DNA of 8,044 bases from an uncultured bacterium (GCA_902772945.1 CACYCU010000076.1:1-8044); one strand, 5' to 3'. Counted from the first letter of the stretch, positions 1 to 7,398 are shown. Notes: generated by a model from the letters alone, not told the origin. Made by a program: numbers and translations.

Positions 1-55
1 GTTTTATCAAACTAATTAAAATTAATAAAAGTCACAAAAAGAGTATTTAAAAGAA

Positions 56-61
56 AAGGGA
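56..61 (+). promoter_or_regulatory. Ribosome binding site of rpoC2
   Basis: AAGGGA lies eight bases before the ATG at 70 and supports that start. The preceding bases 1-55 are AT-rich and closed by stop codons in all three forward frames (for example TAA at 13-15 and at 17-19). They may be the tail of an upstream gene, expected by synteny to be rpoC1, or just a spacer. I see no convincing promoter there, which fits transcription from further upstream. Confidence 0.7.
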
Positions 62-69
62 ATAAATAA

Positions 70-3000
70 ATGAGCAAAAGTTCAACAAAAAAAACAGTTG
101 ATTTTATTAATACCGTAATGAATAAGAAAGCTTTGAATAATTTGTTAGCACAAATTTATTTAGAATTTGGCGGTGCAAAAACAGCTGATTTAGCCAATAA
201 TTTAAAAAATTTAGGTTTCAAATATGCAACCAAAGCCGGTACAACAATTTCAATTGCGGATTTGTCAGTTCCTGCAGTAAAAAAAGATTTACTAAATGAA
301 GCTGAAGCAGAGATTAAAGAATCAACCAGAAGATATTTAAAAGGTGAAATTACCGAAGTTGAAAGATATACCAAAGTTATCGACACTTGGTCTGAAACAA
401 CCGCAAAATTAACAGCATCAGTTGTTGAAAACTTTGACAGATTAAATCCGGTATATATGATGGCATTCTCCGGAGCGAGAGGTAACTTATCACAAGTTTC
501 ACAGCTTGTTGGTATGAGAGGTTTGATGGCAGACGCACAAGGTCAAATTATCGACTTGCCGATTAAATCAAACTTTAAAGAAGGCTTATCCGTTACAGAA
601 TACATCATTTCATCATATGGTGCAAGAAAAGGGCTTGTAGATACAGCGTTAAAAACTGCTGACTCAGGTTATTTGACAAGACGTTTGGTTGACGTAGCAC
701 AAGATGTAATCATCAGAGCAGATGATTGTCACACCGACAAATACATCAACATGCAGCCAATTACAGACGGCGACAACGTAATTGTACCGCTAATCGACAG
801 ATTACTTGGAAGAACAATCGCCGAAGACATTAAAGACACTGATGGTACAGTTCTTGTTAAAGCCGGCACTACAATGAACAGAGCAGACATAAAGAAAGTT
901 GCTCATCTTAATTTACAAGAATTAAAAGTTCGCTCAGGTCTGACTTGCGGACTTGAATATGGCATTTGCCAAAAATGTTACGGTTGGGCAATGACAACTC
1001 AAAAGCTTGTTGATATTGGCGAAGCAATCGGTATTATTGCAGCTCAGTCAATTGGTGAGCCGGGTACTCAGTTAACAATGAGAACATTCCACACAGGTGG
1101 TGCTGTCGGCGTTAAAGATGCAATCAAAGAAGTTGTTGCAAATACTGACGGTGAAGTCATTTCAACTGTAAAAACAAGAGAACTCAGAACTCGTCACGGT
1201 GATGTGGTTAATATTTCTAACTATGAAACTGATATTGAAATAAAAGGTGCAAAGAAAACAGAGAAATACCATATTCCTGCAGGTTCTACAGTATTCTTTA
1301 CTAACGGAATGAAAGTAAAGAAAGGTTATAAATTAGCTCAATATGAACCGGCATCTCAAGGTTCATCTTCTCGTTTGACAGAAAAAGCTACAAAAGATAT
1401 TACATCTGATTTGTCAGGTGAAGTATTATTTGAGGATTTCGTTGCTGACGAAAAGAAAGACAGACAAGGAAACATCTCCAGAACAACAAATAAACAAGGT
1501 ATTATTTGGGTTCTTGGTGGAGATGTTTATAACCTTCCGGGCGGTTCAAAAGTTCTTGTAAAAGACGGTCAGAAAATAAAAGAAGGCGAAAAACTTGCTG
1601 AAACATTAACAATATGCGAACACGGCGGTGAAGTCCGTTTTGGTGAAGATTTAGCAATTGAAGATGTAAAATTCGAAGGCAAAAATATTAAGAAAATTGT
1701 TCAAGGTAAAGAATTAACAATTGTAATTGCTTCTTTGCAGCCGGAAAATGCTACATTTGAACAAACTAAAAAAGAACAAATATGGACAGTTAATAAAACA
1801 GGTGAAAAATATATCGTTAAAGCTCCTGTTGATACAACAGTTGAAAACGGTATGATTATTGCCGAACTTATTGATGATGAATGTGCGGTAACTTCATCAG
1901 GTGAAATCAGATATGTTGATGTTGAGGTTGACGAAAATCAAATCATAACAAAACCTGGTAAAGTTGTATTTATTCCAGAAGAAGTTCATCAAATTAATAA
2001 AGATGCAACTTTAAAAATGGTAGATAACGGAACTAAAGTTACTGCCGGAACTGAAGTTGTAAAAGACGTATACTGCCATATTGACGGTATTGTTGAATTT
2101 AAAGAATACAACGACGTAATTCACGAAATCACAATAAGACCCGGAGAAATCCATACATTATCAAGTGTTTCCGAATTAAAAGTTGACGAAGGCGAAGTTA
2201 TCAAAAAAGGTACAGTTATAGCAGACGGTATCAAAGCAAAAGAAACTTCTATCGTTACTATAATGGATTCATCAATGGATGATTTGGATATTGATGATTT
2301 GGATGAGGAACTTGATTCAAGCAGTCTTTCAATTGATGAAGACTCTATTTCAAATCAACCAATTCAAATTCTTGTTAGACCGGTTCAAGTATTGGATGTT
2401 GAACAGAAAAATGTATCAATCAAATTTAATACATCAGATGAATTAATTGATATAGTTCCTGTAACACAATTACAATACAAGGACGGTGCAAGAGTTAGAA
2501 ACCTAGATGGTTCTACAATCACAAGAACAAGTTTGGTTCTTCAAATGCAAGGCTATCTGTCACACCTAAAAGGTATGGTAGAACTCGATAGCAAAAACGC
2601 ATTGAGAATTGTTGTTCTTGAAAACTTAATCGTTCGTCGTGAATTTGAAGGTAATTCAAAACTTTTATCTTCACTACAAACTGAATTATTAGTTAAAGAC
2701 GGTCAAATAATTGATCCCAAAACACCGGTTGCAAAAACTCAAGTATTAGCAATCAATGATGGTGTCGCATCAATTAAAGTAGAAAAAGAAGATGCAAGAA
2801 GATTATTATTAACAAGTTCAACATACGAAACAGTATTGCCTATAAAAGGTAAAGCTACTGTGAAAAAAGGTGAATTTGTAAGACTTGATTCAAAACTTGC
2901 AGACAGCGGAGAAACATCAACCGTTTCAGGTATGGTTACATCTGTTAATAAAGGTGAAGTATCAATCAGAAACGGTCGACCATACTTAATCAGTCCGGGC

Positions 3001-3921
3001 ACAATGTTACAGGTTGAATCAGGCGCTTTGGTTCTTCGCGGTGATAATATTGCAACATTAGTTTTTGAAAGACAAAAAACCGGTGATATAGTTCAAGGTT
3101 TGCCTCGTGTAGAAGAACTTCTTGAAGGCAGAAAACCTAAAGATTGTGCAATATTAGCAGAAGAAGACGGTGTAGCTGAAATTGTTACAGATGAAGATTT
3201 ACCAAGACTTTATCTTGTAAACGATAACGGCAGAACTGAAATCAAATACGCAATTGACGCTAATATCATAGTTCAAAACAAACAACAAATTAAGAAAGGT
3301 CAACCACTTACAAGCGGACCTTTGAACCCACATGATATTATAAGACTTTGCGGACCTGAAGCTGCTCAACAATACTTGGTAGATGAAGTTCAACGTGTAT
3401 ACCGTTCACAGGGTGTTGAAATCGCCGACAAACACGTTGAAATTATTGTCAGACAGATGACTAAGAAAGTTAAAGTTGTTGACCCCGGTGATACAACATT
3501 ATTACCTGGTGAACTTATTGAAATGCAGACTTTCGAAAAGGAAAATAAAGAAGCTGAAGAAGCAGGAAAGACTCCGGCAACTTGTGAATATATGTTGTTA
3601 GGTATCACAAAAGCTTCATTGAATACAGAAAGCTTTATTTCCGCAGCATCTTTCCAAGAAACAACGAGAATCTTGACAGAAGCAGCTGTAGATGGCAAAA
3701 AAGACTTGTTAAGAGGCTTAAAAGAAAACGTAATTATCGGACGTTTGATTCCTGCCGGAACAGGTTTCCATCACTTATCAAATGCTAATGAAGAAAGAGA
3801 ACGTGAGGAAAGAAAACGCGCAGTTGCTCAAAGAAATCAAGCTCGTAAACCTTCCGCAATTTTGGAAGAAATTGAAGGAATGTTTGGTGCTCCGGATTTC
3901 CAACTAGGCGATGAAGAATAA
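70..3921 (+). CDS. rpoC2: DNA-directed RNA polymerase subunit beta'' (RpoC2, C-terminal part of split beta')
   Basis: This is the C-terminal portion of the catalytic beta' subunit, which assembles with RpoC1, beta, alpha and omega into RNA polymerase. It aligns by eye with Escherichia coli beta' from the secondary-channel rim onward. Rim helices are near residues 60-122. The bridge helix is around 126-153 (VYMMAFSGARGN, GMRGLMA). A GARKGLVDTALKTADSGYLT stretch follows at 184-203. Four cysteines, C220, C293, C300 and C303, match the conserved zinc site. The first trigger-loop helix is at 317-343 (AAQSIGEPGTQLT, MRTFHTGG; H341 is the equivalent of E. coli H936). About 650 residues of SI3 insertion follow. 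The second trigger-loop half is at 1004-1024 (GLPRVEELLEGRKPK), then the jaw, and the clamp C-terminus at 1176-1233 (LLGITKASLNTESFISAASF). The NADFDGD active-site motif is absent, as expected if it sits in RpoC1. The last 50 residues are a highly charged tail. The 1283-residue length suits cyanobacterial-type RpoC2, and the split indicates the Cyanobacteria/Melainabacteria lineage. Confidence 0.97.
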   Translation: MSKSSTKKTVDFINTVMNKKALNNLLAQIYLEFGGAKTADLANNLKNLGFKYATKAGTTISIADLSVPAVKKDLLNEAEAEIKESTRRYLKGEITEVERYTKVIDTWSETTAKLTASVVENFDRLNPVYMMAFSGARGNLSQVSQLVGMRGLMADAQGQIIDLPIKSNFKEGLSVTEYIISSYGARKGLVDTALKTADSGYLTRRLVDVAQDVIIRADDCHTDKYINMQPITDGDNVIVPLIDRLLGRTIAEDIKDTDGTVLVKAGTTMNRADIKKVAHLNLQELKVRSGLTCGLEYGICQKCYGWAMTTQKLVDIGEAIGIIAAQSIGEPGTQLTMRTFHTGGAVGVKDAIKEVVANTDGEVISTVKTRELRTRHGDVVNISNYETDIEIKGAKKTEKYHIPAGSTVFFTNGMKVKKGYKLAQYEPASQGSSSRLTEKATKDITSDLSGEVLFEDFVADEKKDRQGNISRTTNKQGIIWVLGGDVYNLPGGSKVLVKDGQKIKEGEKLAETLTICEHGGEVRFGEDLAIEDVKFEGKNIKKIVQGKELTIVIASLQPENATFEQTKKEQIWTVNKTGEKYIVKAPVDTTVENGMIIAELIDDECAVTSSGEIRYVDVEVDENQIITKPGKVVFIPEEVHQINKDATLKMVDNGTKVTAGTEVVKDVYCHIDGIVEFKEYNDVIHEITIRPGEIHTLSSVSELKVDEGEVIKKGTVIADGIKAKETSIVTIMDSSMDDLDIDDLDEELDSSSLSIDEDSISNQPIQILVRPVQVLDVEQKNVSIKFNTSDELIDIVPVTQLQYKDGARVRNLDGSTITRTSLVLQMQGYLSHLKGMVELDSKNALRIVVLENLIVRREFEGNSKLLSSLQTELLVKDGQIIDPKTPVAKTQVLAINDGVASIKVEKEDARRLLLTSSTYETVLPIKGKATVKKGEFVRLDSKLADSGETSTVSGMVTSVNKGEVSIRNGRPYLISPGTMLQVESGALVLRGDNIATLVFERQKTGDIVQGLPRVEELLEGRKPKDCAILAEEDGVAEIVTDEDLPRLYLVNDNGRTEIKYAIDANIIVQNKQQIKKGQPLTSGPLNPHDIIRLCGPEAAQQYLVDEVQRVYRSQGVEIADKHVEIIVRQMTKKVKVVDPGDTTLLPGELIEMQTFEKENKEAEEAGKTPATCEYMLLGITKASLNTESFISAASFQETTRILTEAAVDGKKDLLRGLKENVIIGRLIPAGTGFHHLSNANEEREREERKRAVAQRNQARKPSAILEEIEGMFGAPDFQLGDEE
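1105..3069 (+). other. SI3 insertion inside the RpoC2 trigger loop
   Basis: Between the first trigger-loop helix (ending near residue 345) and its second half (from about 1001) lie roughly 650 residues absent from most bacterial beta' subunits. E. coli has a shorter, unrelated-length insertion at the same site. The stretch is rich in beta-strand-like segments, with recurring turns of the form 'V-x-x-G-x-x-(V/I)-x-x-G-x-x-(L/V)-A' near residues 412-424, 497-511, 651-664, 705-719 and 875-889. This is the pattern of sandwich-barrel hybrid motifs. In cyanobacteria SI3 forms an arch that contacts the sigma factor. That function is known for the family and only inferred here. The boundaries are approximate. 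Confidence 0.8.
2278..2304 (+). repeat. 12-bp direct repeat coding for DDLD units in SI3
   Basis: GATGATTTGGAT occurs at 2278-2289 and again at 2293-2304, a 15-base period in frame with rpoC2, encoding DDLD-I-DDLD. It sits in an acidic, serine-rich linker covering residues 731-760 (nucleotides 2260-2349). That linker looks like a flexible insertion rather than a folded SI3 module. Confidence 0.75.
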
Positions 3922-3949
3922 AAAAACAGCCCTTCGGGGCTGTTTTTTT
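3921..3949 (+). terminator. Intrinsic terminator of rpoC2
   Basis: CAGCCC at 3927-3932, a TTCG loop at 3933-3936 and GGGCTG at 3937-3942 form a perfect six-base GC-rich stem closed by the very stable C(UUCG)G tetraloop. A-run 3921-3926 pairs with the T-run beginning at 3943, lengthening the stem to about 12 pairs and supplying the U-tract. It begins on the last base of the rpoC2 stop codon, so it marks the end of the RNA polymerase operon. The symmetric A and T runs mean it could also stop minus-strand transcription. Confidence 0.93.
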
Positions 3950-4000
3950 ATTAAAATTATAAAATTTATTTTTATATAATTTAGTTGATTTTTTAAATAT

Positions 4001-4006
4001 TATAAT
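4001..4006 (+). promoter_or_regulatory. Possible -10 box before the 54-codon gene
   Basis: TATAAT at 4001-4006 lies between the rpoC2 terminator and the small gene, and would give a start site near 4013 and a leader of about 26 bases containing the GGAGG. No good -35 box is seen at the right distance: TTGATT at 3985-3990 is only ten bases upstream. In DNA this AT-rich, TATAAT arises by chance often; another copy is at 3975-3980. A promoter in this gap is nonetheless expected, because the strong terminator separates the two genes. Confidence 0.35.
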
Positions 4007-4027
4007 AATTTTGCCGTAAATATATTT

Positions 4028-4032
4028 GGAGG
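4028..4032 (+). promoter_or_regulatory. Strong ribosome binding site of the 54-codon gene
   Basis: GGAGG is followed by a six-base spacer (TTATTT) and the ATG at 4039. This is the best Shine-Dalgarno in the window and the main reason to accept the short reading frame as a real gene. Confidence 0.8.
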
Positions 4033-4038
4033 TTATTT

Positions 4039-4203
4039 ATGGCAAGAATTATTGAAGGTGAAAGAAGAATTATAAAAATGTCTGTTGATGACATTTTAAA
4101 TATAGTTAGAGAATATCAAGTTTTATGCAAAAAATCTTGCTGCTACGAGCACACAAGAGAATTATTATCAAAAGCTCAATTTTATATTCCGGAAGATTTA
4201 TAA
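4039..4203 (+). CDS. Small Cys/His-containing protein of unknown function (54 aa)
   Basis: A 54-codon frame runs from ATG at 4039 to TAA at 4201-4203. The protein starts MARIIEGERRIIKMS, has a predicted amphipathic helical middle (VDDILNIVREYQ), then a cluster C30, C34, C35 and H38 (LCKKSCCYEH), and ends in FYIPEDL. It has no signal peptide or membrane segment, so it should be cytoplasmic. The Cys/His spacing could bind a metal or be redox-active, but four ligands this close do not match a zinc-ribbon or treble-clef pattern I recognise. The basic start and helical character would also suit a small regulator or an adaptor binding another protein. It lies 90 bases after the rpoC2 terminator and 40 bases before the M16 peptidase gene, so it may be the first gene of a two-gene transcript. 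I do not recognise the family. The evidence that it is real is the excellent ribosome binding site, the clean position between genes, and codon use like its neighbours. Confidence 0.75.
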   Translation: MARIIEGERRIIKMSVDDILNIVREYQVLCKKSCCYEHTRELLSKAQFYIPEDL

Positions 4204-4243
4204 AATTTAGCAATTTTTTGTGACTTCATGTTTTTATATATAA

Positions 4244-7021
4244 GTGGTTAGAATAAATTCTGTAAATAGTGTGAATAATTATTGTTTTGCGCAAAACAAG
4301 CCTTCATTCAAAGGTACACAGACAAACCCGCAAGTGGACCAATTGAGTGAAGTTCGGCCTGATTTTGCAGTAAAAACCCCAATGCCATATTCAAAAACTG
4401 ATGAAATTGAATTTCCATATGGTACGAAAGCTCATTGCTATAAATTATCAAACGGACAAAGAGTTATTCTTGTCCCTCAAGAAGGCGAAACTGTCGTTAG
4501 GACGTATGTTAACACAGGTTCTATGAATGAACCTGATCAAATAAGAGGAATAAGCCACTATATTGAACATAACTTGTTTAACGGTTCAAAAGGATTGGAA
4601 GAAGGAGATTTCTTTAAACAAGTAAATAAAATGGGAGCTTCCACAAACGCATCAACAGGCTTTGCAGAAACTAACTACTATATAAGTTCCAACCTTTTAA
4701 ACAAAGATGATCTTGAAAACAAAATTAAACTGCATTCTTCAATGCTTGAAAATCCTCTTTTTGCAATTGAAAAGCTTGAAAAAGAAAAAAATATTGTTAA
4801 TTCCGAAATAAATATGATAACATCAGACCCGCAAAATATTGCAATTAACAAGATGATTAAAAATTTGTACGGAATAAAATCATCATCACAAGATCTGATA
4901 GGCGGGACTACAGACAATATTACCAACCTTTCACGGGAAGATGTCGTCAAATACTACGACAACAACTATTACCCTGCAAATATGGTTACGGTAATTACAG
5001 GCGAAATTGATCCTGACAAGACTATAGAATTAATTTCAAAACACTTTACATCAAAAAAACAGCCGCAATCTCACAGATACATTGAAAAATTAACTCCAAT
5101 AGAAAAAGCTGTAAGAGAAGACATAATTTCTGATAAGGCTAAAGCTTCAACCATAGCTATTGGTTTTAACGGTCCTGTGGATACAAAAGAGAGAATTTAT
5201 GCAGAAGCTTTGAATACTATTTTATTACTTTCACCGGCCTCCAGAATAGGAATTAAATTAAAACAACTTAATTCCGAAGCCCTGGTACAAGATGAAAAAA
5301 TAAGTTCAAACGGCAGCAGAGCTACAATCTTTATAGCTGAATCAACAGAAGAAAATTCTGAAAAGGTCTTAAAAGAAATATTCACAGAAATTGCAAATAT
5401 ACCCAATAACCCACCTTCGGAAGATGAAATTAAAATTGCAAAAAAGATAATGCTAAAATCTTTTTCTGACATTTTAGAAAACTCGTTTGCTACAAACGAT
5501 GCAATCGGTACTGCTTTTTTAGAAAACAATCAAGATTTTATCAAAAATTACGAAAAAATCGTAAATGAAATGACACAAGAAGATATCGTAAACATTGCAA
5601 AAAAATTTTATGATATAAATACAGCCTCTGTTGCTGTAGTTCACCCACAAGAAGCAACAAAAGAATCTATAATAAAAAATTATAACAACATCTCTTTTAC
5701 CGGTTCAAGAGAAGCTATAAATATCTCTAAAGTAAAAGAATATAATACACCAAATAATTATCGAATAATAACAACAAATTCAAAAACAGATAATATAGAA
5801 ATTTTATACAGAGTTGATATTGATGAATATCCTAAGACCAATCCCGCAGCTTATCTTGTTTTATCAGAACTTTTGAATGAAGGTTCAATATACAGAAAAC
5901 AGGAAGATATGGATTCTGATTTGGCAAAAGACGGAATTACAAAAGGACTGTCTGCAAAAAACAGAAGTATATCTTGTGCTGCCGGATGTGATACAGAATC
6001 ATTAGGAAAAGCTCTTGCGAATATTAAAGAGGTTATAGAAAATCCAAGATTTACAACAGAAGACTTTGAACACGCTAAAAATTTAATAAAAGATTCTATA
6101 GAAACAAGTGAAAAATCCGCTTTTGATAAACTTGACAGCGAATTATTAAAAGGCACCCCTAAAGGCTATACAAAAGAAGAAATTCTAAAAGGTCTGAATA
6201 CCCTGACATTAGACGATGTTAGACAATTATATTCTGAAATATTAAATAAAGGAAAAGGCATCATATCAGTTGCTGCACCATTTGAAAGAAAGCCTGAACT
6301 AAATAAAATTCTTTTTGACAACATCGCACTATACAAGCCTGTCAAAGAATTTGAACCTGCTAAAACACAAGACAAATACAAAGAGACATTGCAAACAAAA
6401 GTTTTAACAGATACAGATTTTAAAAATCAGGCTGAAATAATACAGGCATATAAATTTAAGATCAATAATAATCTTAAAGATACCGTAACCATTAAATTGT
6501 TAAATATAATTTTGGGTGGCAATCCATCTTCAAGACTATTTATGGATTTGAGAGAAAAAGAAAAACTTGCATACCATGTTAAATCAAATTATTCATCAGT
6601 CGATGATATAGGCATTCTTACAATGAAAATAGGAACAACTACCGATAACAAAGACACCGGAGAACAACACTTTGATAACGTACAAAAATCTATAGAAGGT
6701 TTCAATAAACACGTCAAAAAATTTTTAACAGAAAAAGTTTCTGAAGAAGAACTTAACAACGCAAAATTAACCCTAAAAAATGCTATATTAAACAAAACAA
6801 ATAATTCTTCAGGCAAAATATCATCTTTATTAAAAAGCGTCGACAGTCCATATGGAATCTTCAAAACAAATATGATGTTTGACGAAATAGATAAAATAAC
6901 TCAAGATGATATTTATAATGCAGCCCAATATATCTTTTCAACCAAGCCAACATATTCTATTTTAGCAACAAAAGATACATTAAACGCTAACAAAGAATAT
7001 CTAAAAATCCTTGAAAATTAA
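4244..7021 (+). CDS. M16 family zinc metallopeptidase (pitrilysin/PqqL-like, two fused halves, 925 aa)
   Basis: This is an inverzincin-type peptidase. The inverted zinc motif HxxEH is at H105-Y-I-E108-H109. The distal ligand is E188 in NIVNSEI, which matches NAVNAEL of pitrilysin, so the catalytic site (H105, H109, E188 as ligands and E108 as base) looks intact. The N-terminal half is residues 55-270, with a second M16 domain at about 285-480. The second half of the molecule repeats the architecture. The 515-700 domain corresponds to the catalytic domain but has lost HxxEH (LSELLNEGS at that place). Residues 720-920 carry the typical substrate-binding motif (LGGNPSSRLF, LREKEKLAYHV; R770 and Y777 being the likely Arg/Tyr pair). 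Such clamshell enzymes degrade peptides or short unfolded proteins. No signal peptide is present. Instead a polar N-terminal tail of about 50 residues contains PSFKGT (20-25). The start is uncertain: a TAA stop at 4241 directly precedes GTG at 4244, and no Shine-Dalgarno is seen. Other starts are GTG at 4271 and the Met at residue 47. All keep the catalytic core. Confidence 0.92.
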   Translation: MVRINSVNSVNNYCFAQNKPSFKGTQTNPQVDQLSEVRPDFAVKTPMPYSKTDEIEFPYGTKAHCYKLSNGQRVILVPQEGETVVRTYVNTGSMNEPDQIRGISHYIEHNLFNGSKGLEEGDFFKQVNKMGASTNASTGFAETNYYISSNLLNKDDLENKIKLHSSMLENPLFAIEKLEKEKNIVNSEINMITSDPQNIAINKMIKNLYGIKSSSQDLIGGTTDNITNLSREDVVKYYDNNYYPANMVTVITGEIDPDKTIELISKHFTSKKQPQSHRYIEKLTPIEKAVREDIISDKAKASTIAIGFNGPVDTKERIYAEALNTILLLSPASRIGIKLKQLNSEALVQDEKISSNGSRATIFIAESTEENSEKVLKEIFTEIANIPNNPPSEDEIKIAKKIMLKSFSDILENSFATNDAIGTAFLENNQDFIKNYEKIVNEMTQEDIVNIAKKFYDINTASVAVVHPQEATKESIIKNYNNISFTGSREAINISKVKEYNTPNNYRIITTNSKTDNIEILYRVDIDEYPKTNPAAYLVLSELLNEGSIYRKQEDMDSDLAKDGITKGLSAKNRSISCAAGCDTESLGKALANIKEVIENPRFTTEDFEHAKNLIKDSIETSEKSAFDKLDSELLKGTPKGYTKEEILKGLNTLTLDDVRQLYSEILNKGKGIISVAAPFERKPELNKILFDNIALYKPVKEFEPAKTQDKYKETLQTKVLTDTDFKNQAEIIQAYKFKINNNLKDTVTIKLLNIILGGNPSSRLFMDLREKEKLAYHVKSNYSSVDDIGILTMKIGTTTDNKDTGEQHFDNVQKSIEGFNKHVKKFLTEKVSEEELNNAKLTLKNAILNKTNNSSGKISSLLKSVDSPYGIFKTNMMFDEIDKITQDDIYNAAQYIFSTKPTYSILATKDTLNANKEYLKILEN

Positions 7022-7398
7022 AAATGAACCTTAGAATTATCAATTAAATAAGTTGCACCGTCTTTGTCTAGGACAAATTCTATCGGCACATAAACGTTCT
7101 GTCCGCATGCTTTTACAGCCCACTGCTCAGACCAAGAGCCTGAAACATATTTGCCGTCTTCCATAACCATATCATGCGGTTGTTTTAATATTGCAGTATC
7201 ATAAATTGACAACTTTGTACATTTGGGAACTTTTATTCCAGCAGCAGTATAAACAGGCATTAAAGTATCTGCTTGAAGTTTCAGATTAGCTTTTGAAGCT
7301 CCGGGAAGAGGAACTCTAGCATTATAAGTGATTTTTGCACTTACAGAACTCGATACCACTAAAGAACACAATAAACTAAATAATAAAATCTTTTTCAT
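7018..7398 (-). CDS. Secreted small protein of unknown function (126 aa)
   Basis: The frame reads from ATG at 7398 down to the stop at 7018-7020. Residues 1-21 are a classical Sec signal peptide: a basic MKK start, a hydrophobic core ILLFSLLCSLVV, and a cleavage site after SVSA at 21/22. The single Cys in the core lacks a lipobox, so a lipoprotein is unlikely. The mature protein of about 105 residues has two cysteines, C60 and C98, that could form a disulfide. Its second half contains a W-x-E-x-W-x(4)-CG pattern (GSWSEQWAVKACGQN, 87-101) followed by strand-like VYVPIEFVLDKDGATYLID. I have the impression of a similar pattern in small exported proteins of other Gram-negative bacteria, but cannot name the family. 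It should act in the periplasm or outside the cell. An in-frame ATG at 7467 would add 23 residues but lies inside the gap terminator and hides the signal peptide, so it was rejected. The gene overlaps the M16 gene by four bases, tail to tail. Confidence 0.85.
   Translation of the reverse strand: MKKILLFSLLCSLVVSSSVSAKITYNARVPLPGASKANLKLQADTLMPVYTAAGIKVPKCTKLSIYDTAILKQPHDMVMEDGKYVSGSWSEQWAVKACGQNVYVPIEFVLDKDGATYLIDNSKVHF

Noticed and set aside
87..94. Run of eight A near the start of rpoC2, a possible slippage site
   Set aside because: It encodes ordinary lysines in frame, no useful alternative frame follows, and such runs are common in this AT-rich DNA.
156..386. Minus-strand reading frame of 76 codons inside rpoC2
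   Set aside because: It lies wholly antisense to a strongly supported gene, has no ribosome binding site and no recognisable domain. The other minus-strand frames within rpoC2 and the M16 gene were discarded for the same reasons.
4228..4251. ATG at 4228 as a start for the M16 protein
   Set aside because: It is in a different frame and meets TAG after seven codons, so it can only reach the M16 frame through a frameshift for which there is no other sign.
7060..7077. Short hairpin TTTGTC-TAG-GGACAAA-like palindrome considered as the M16 terminator
   Set aside because: The stem is only six weak pairs with a three-base loop, has no following T-run, and sits inside the coding region of the minus-strand gene.
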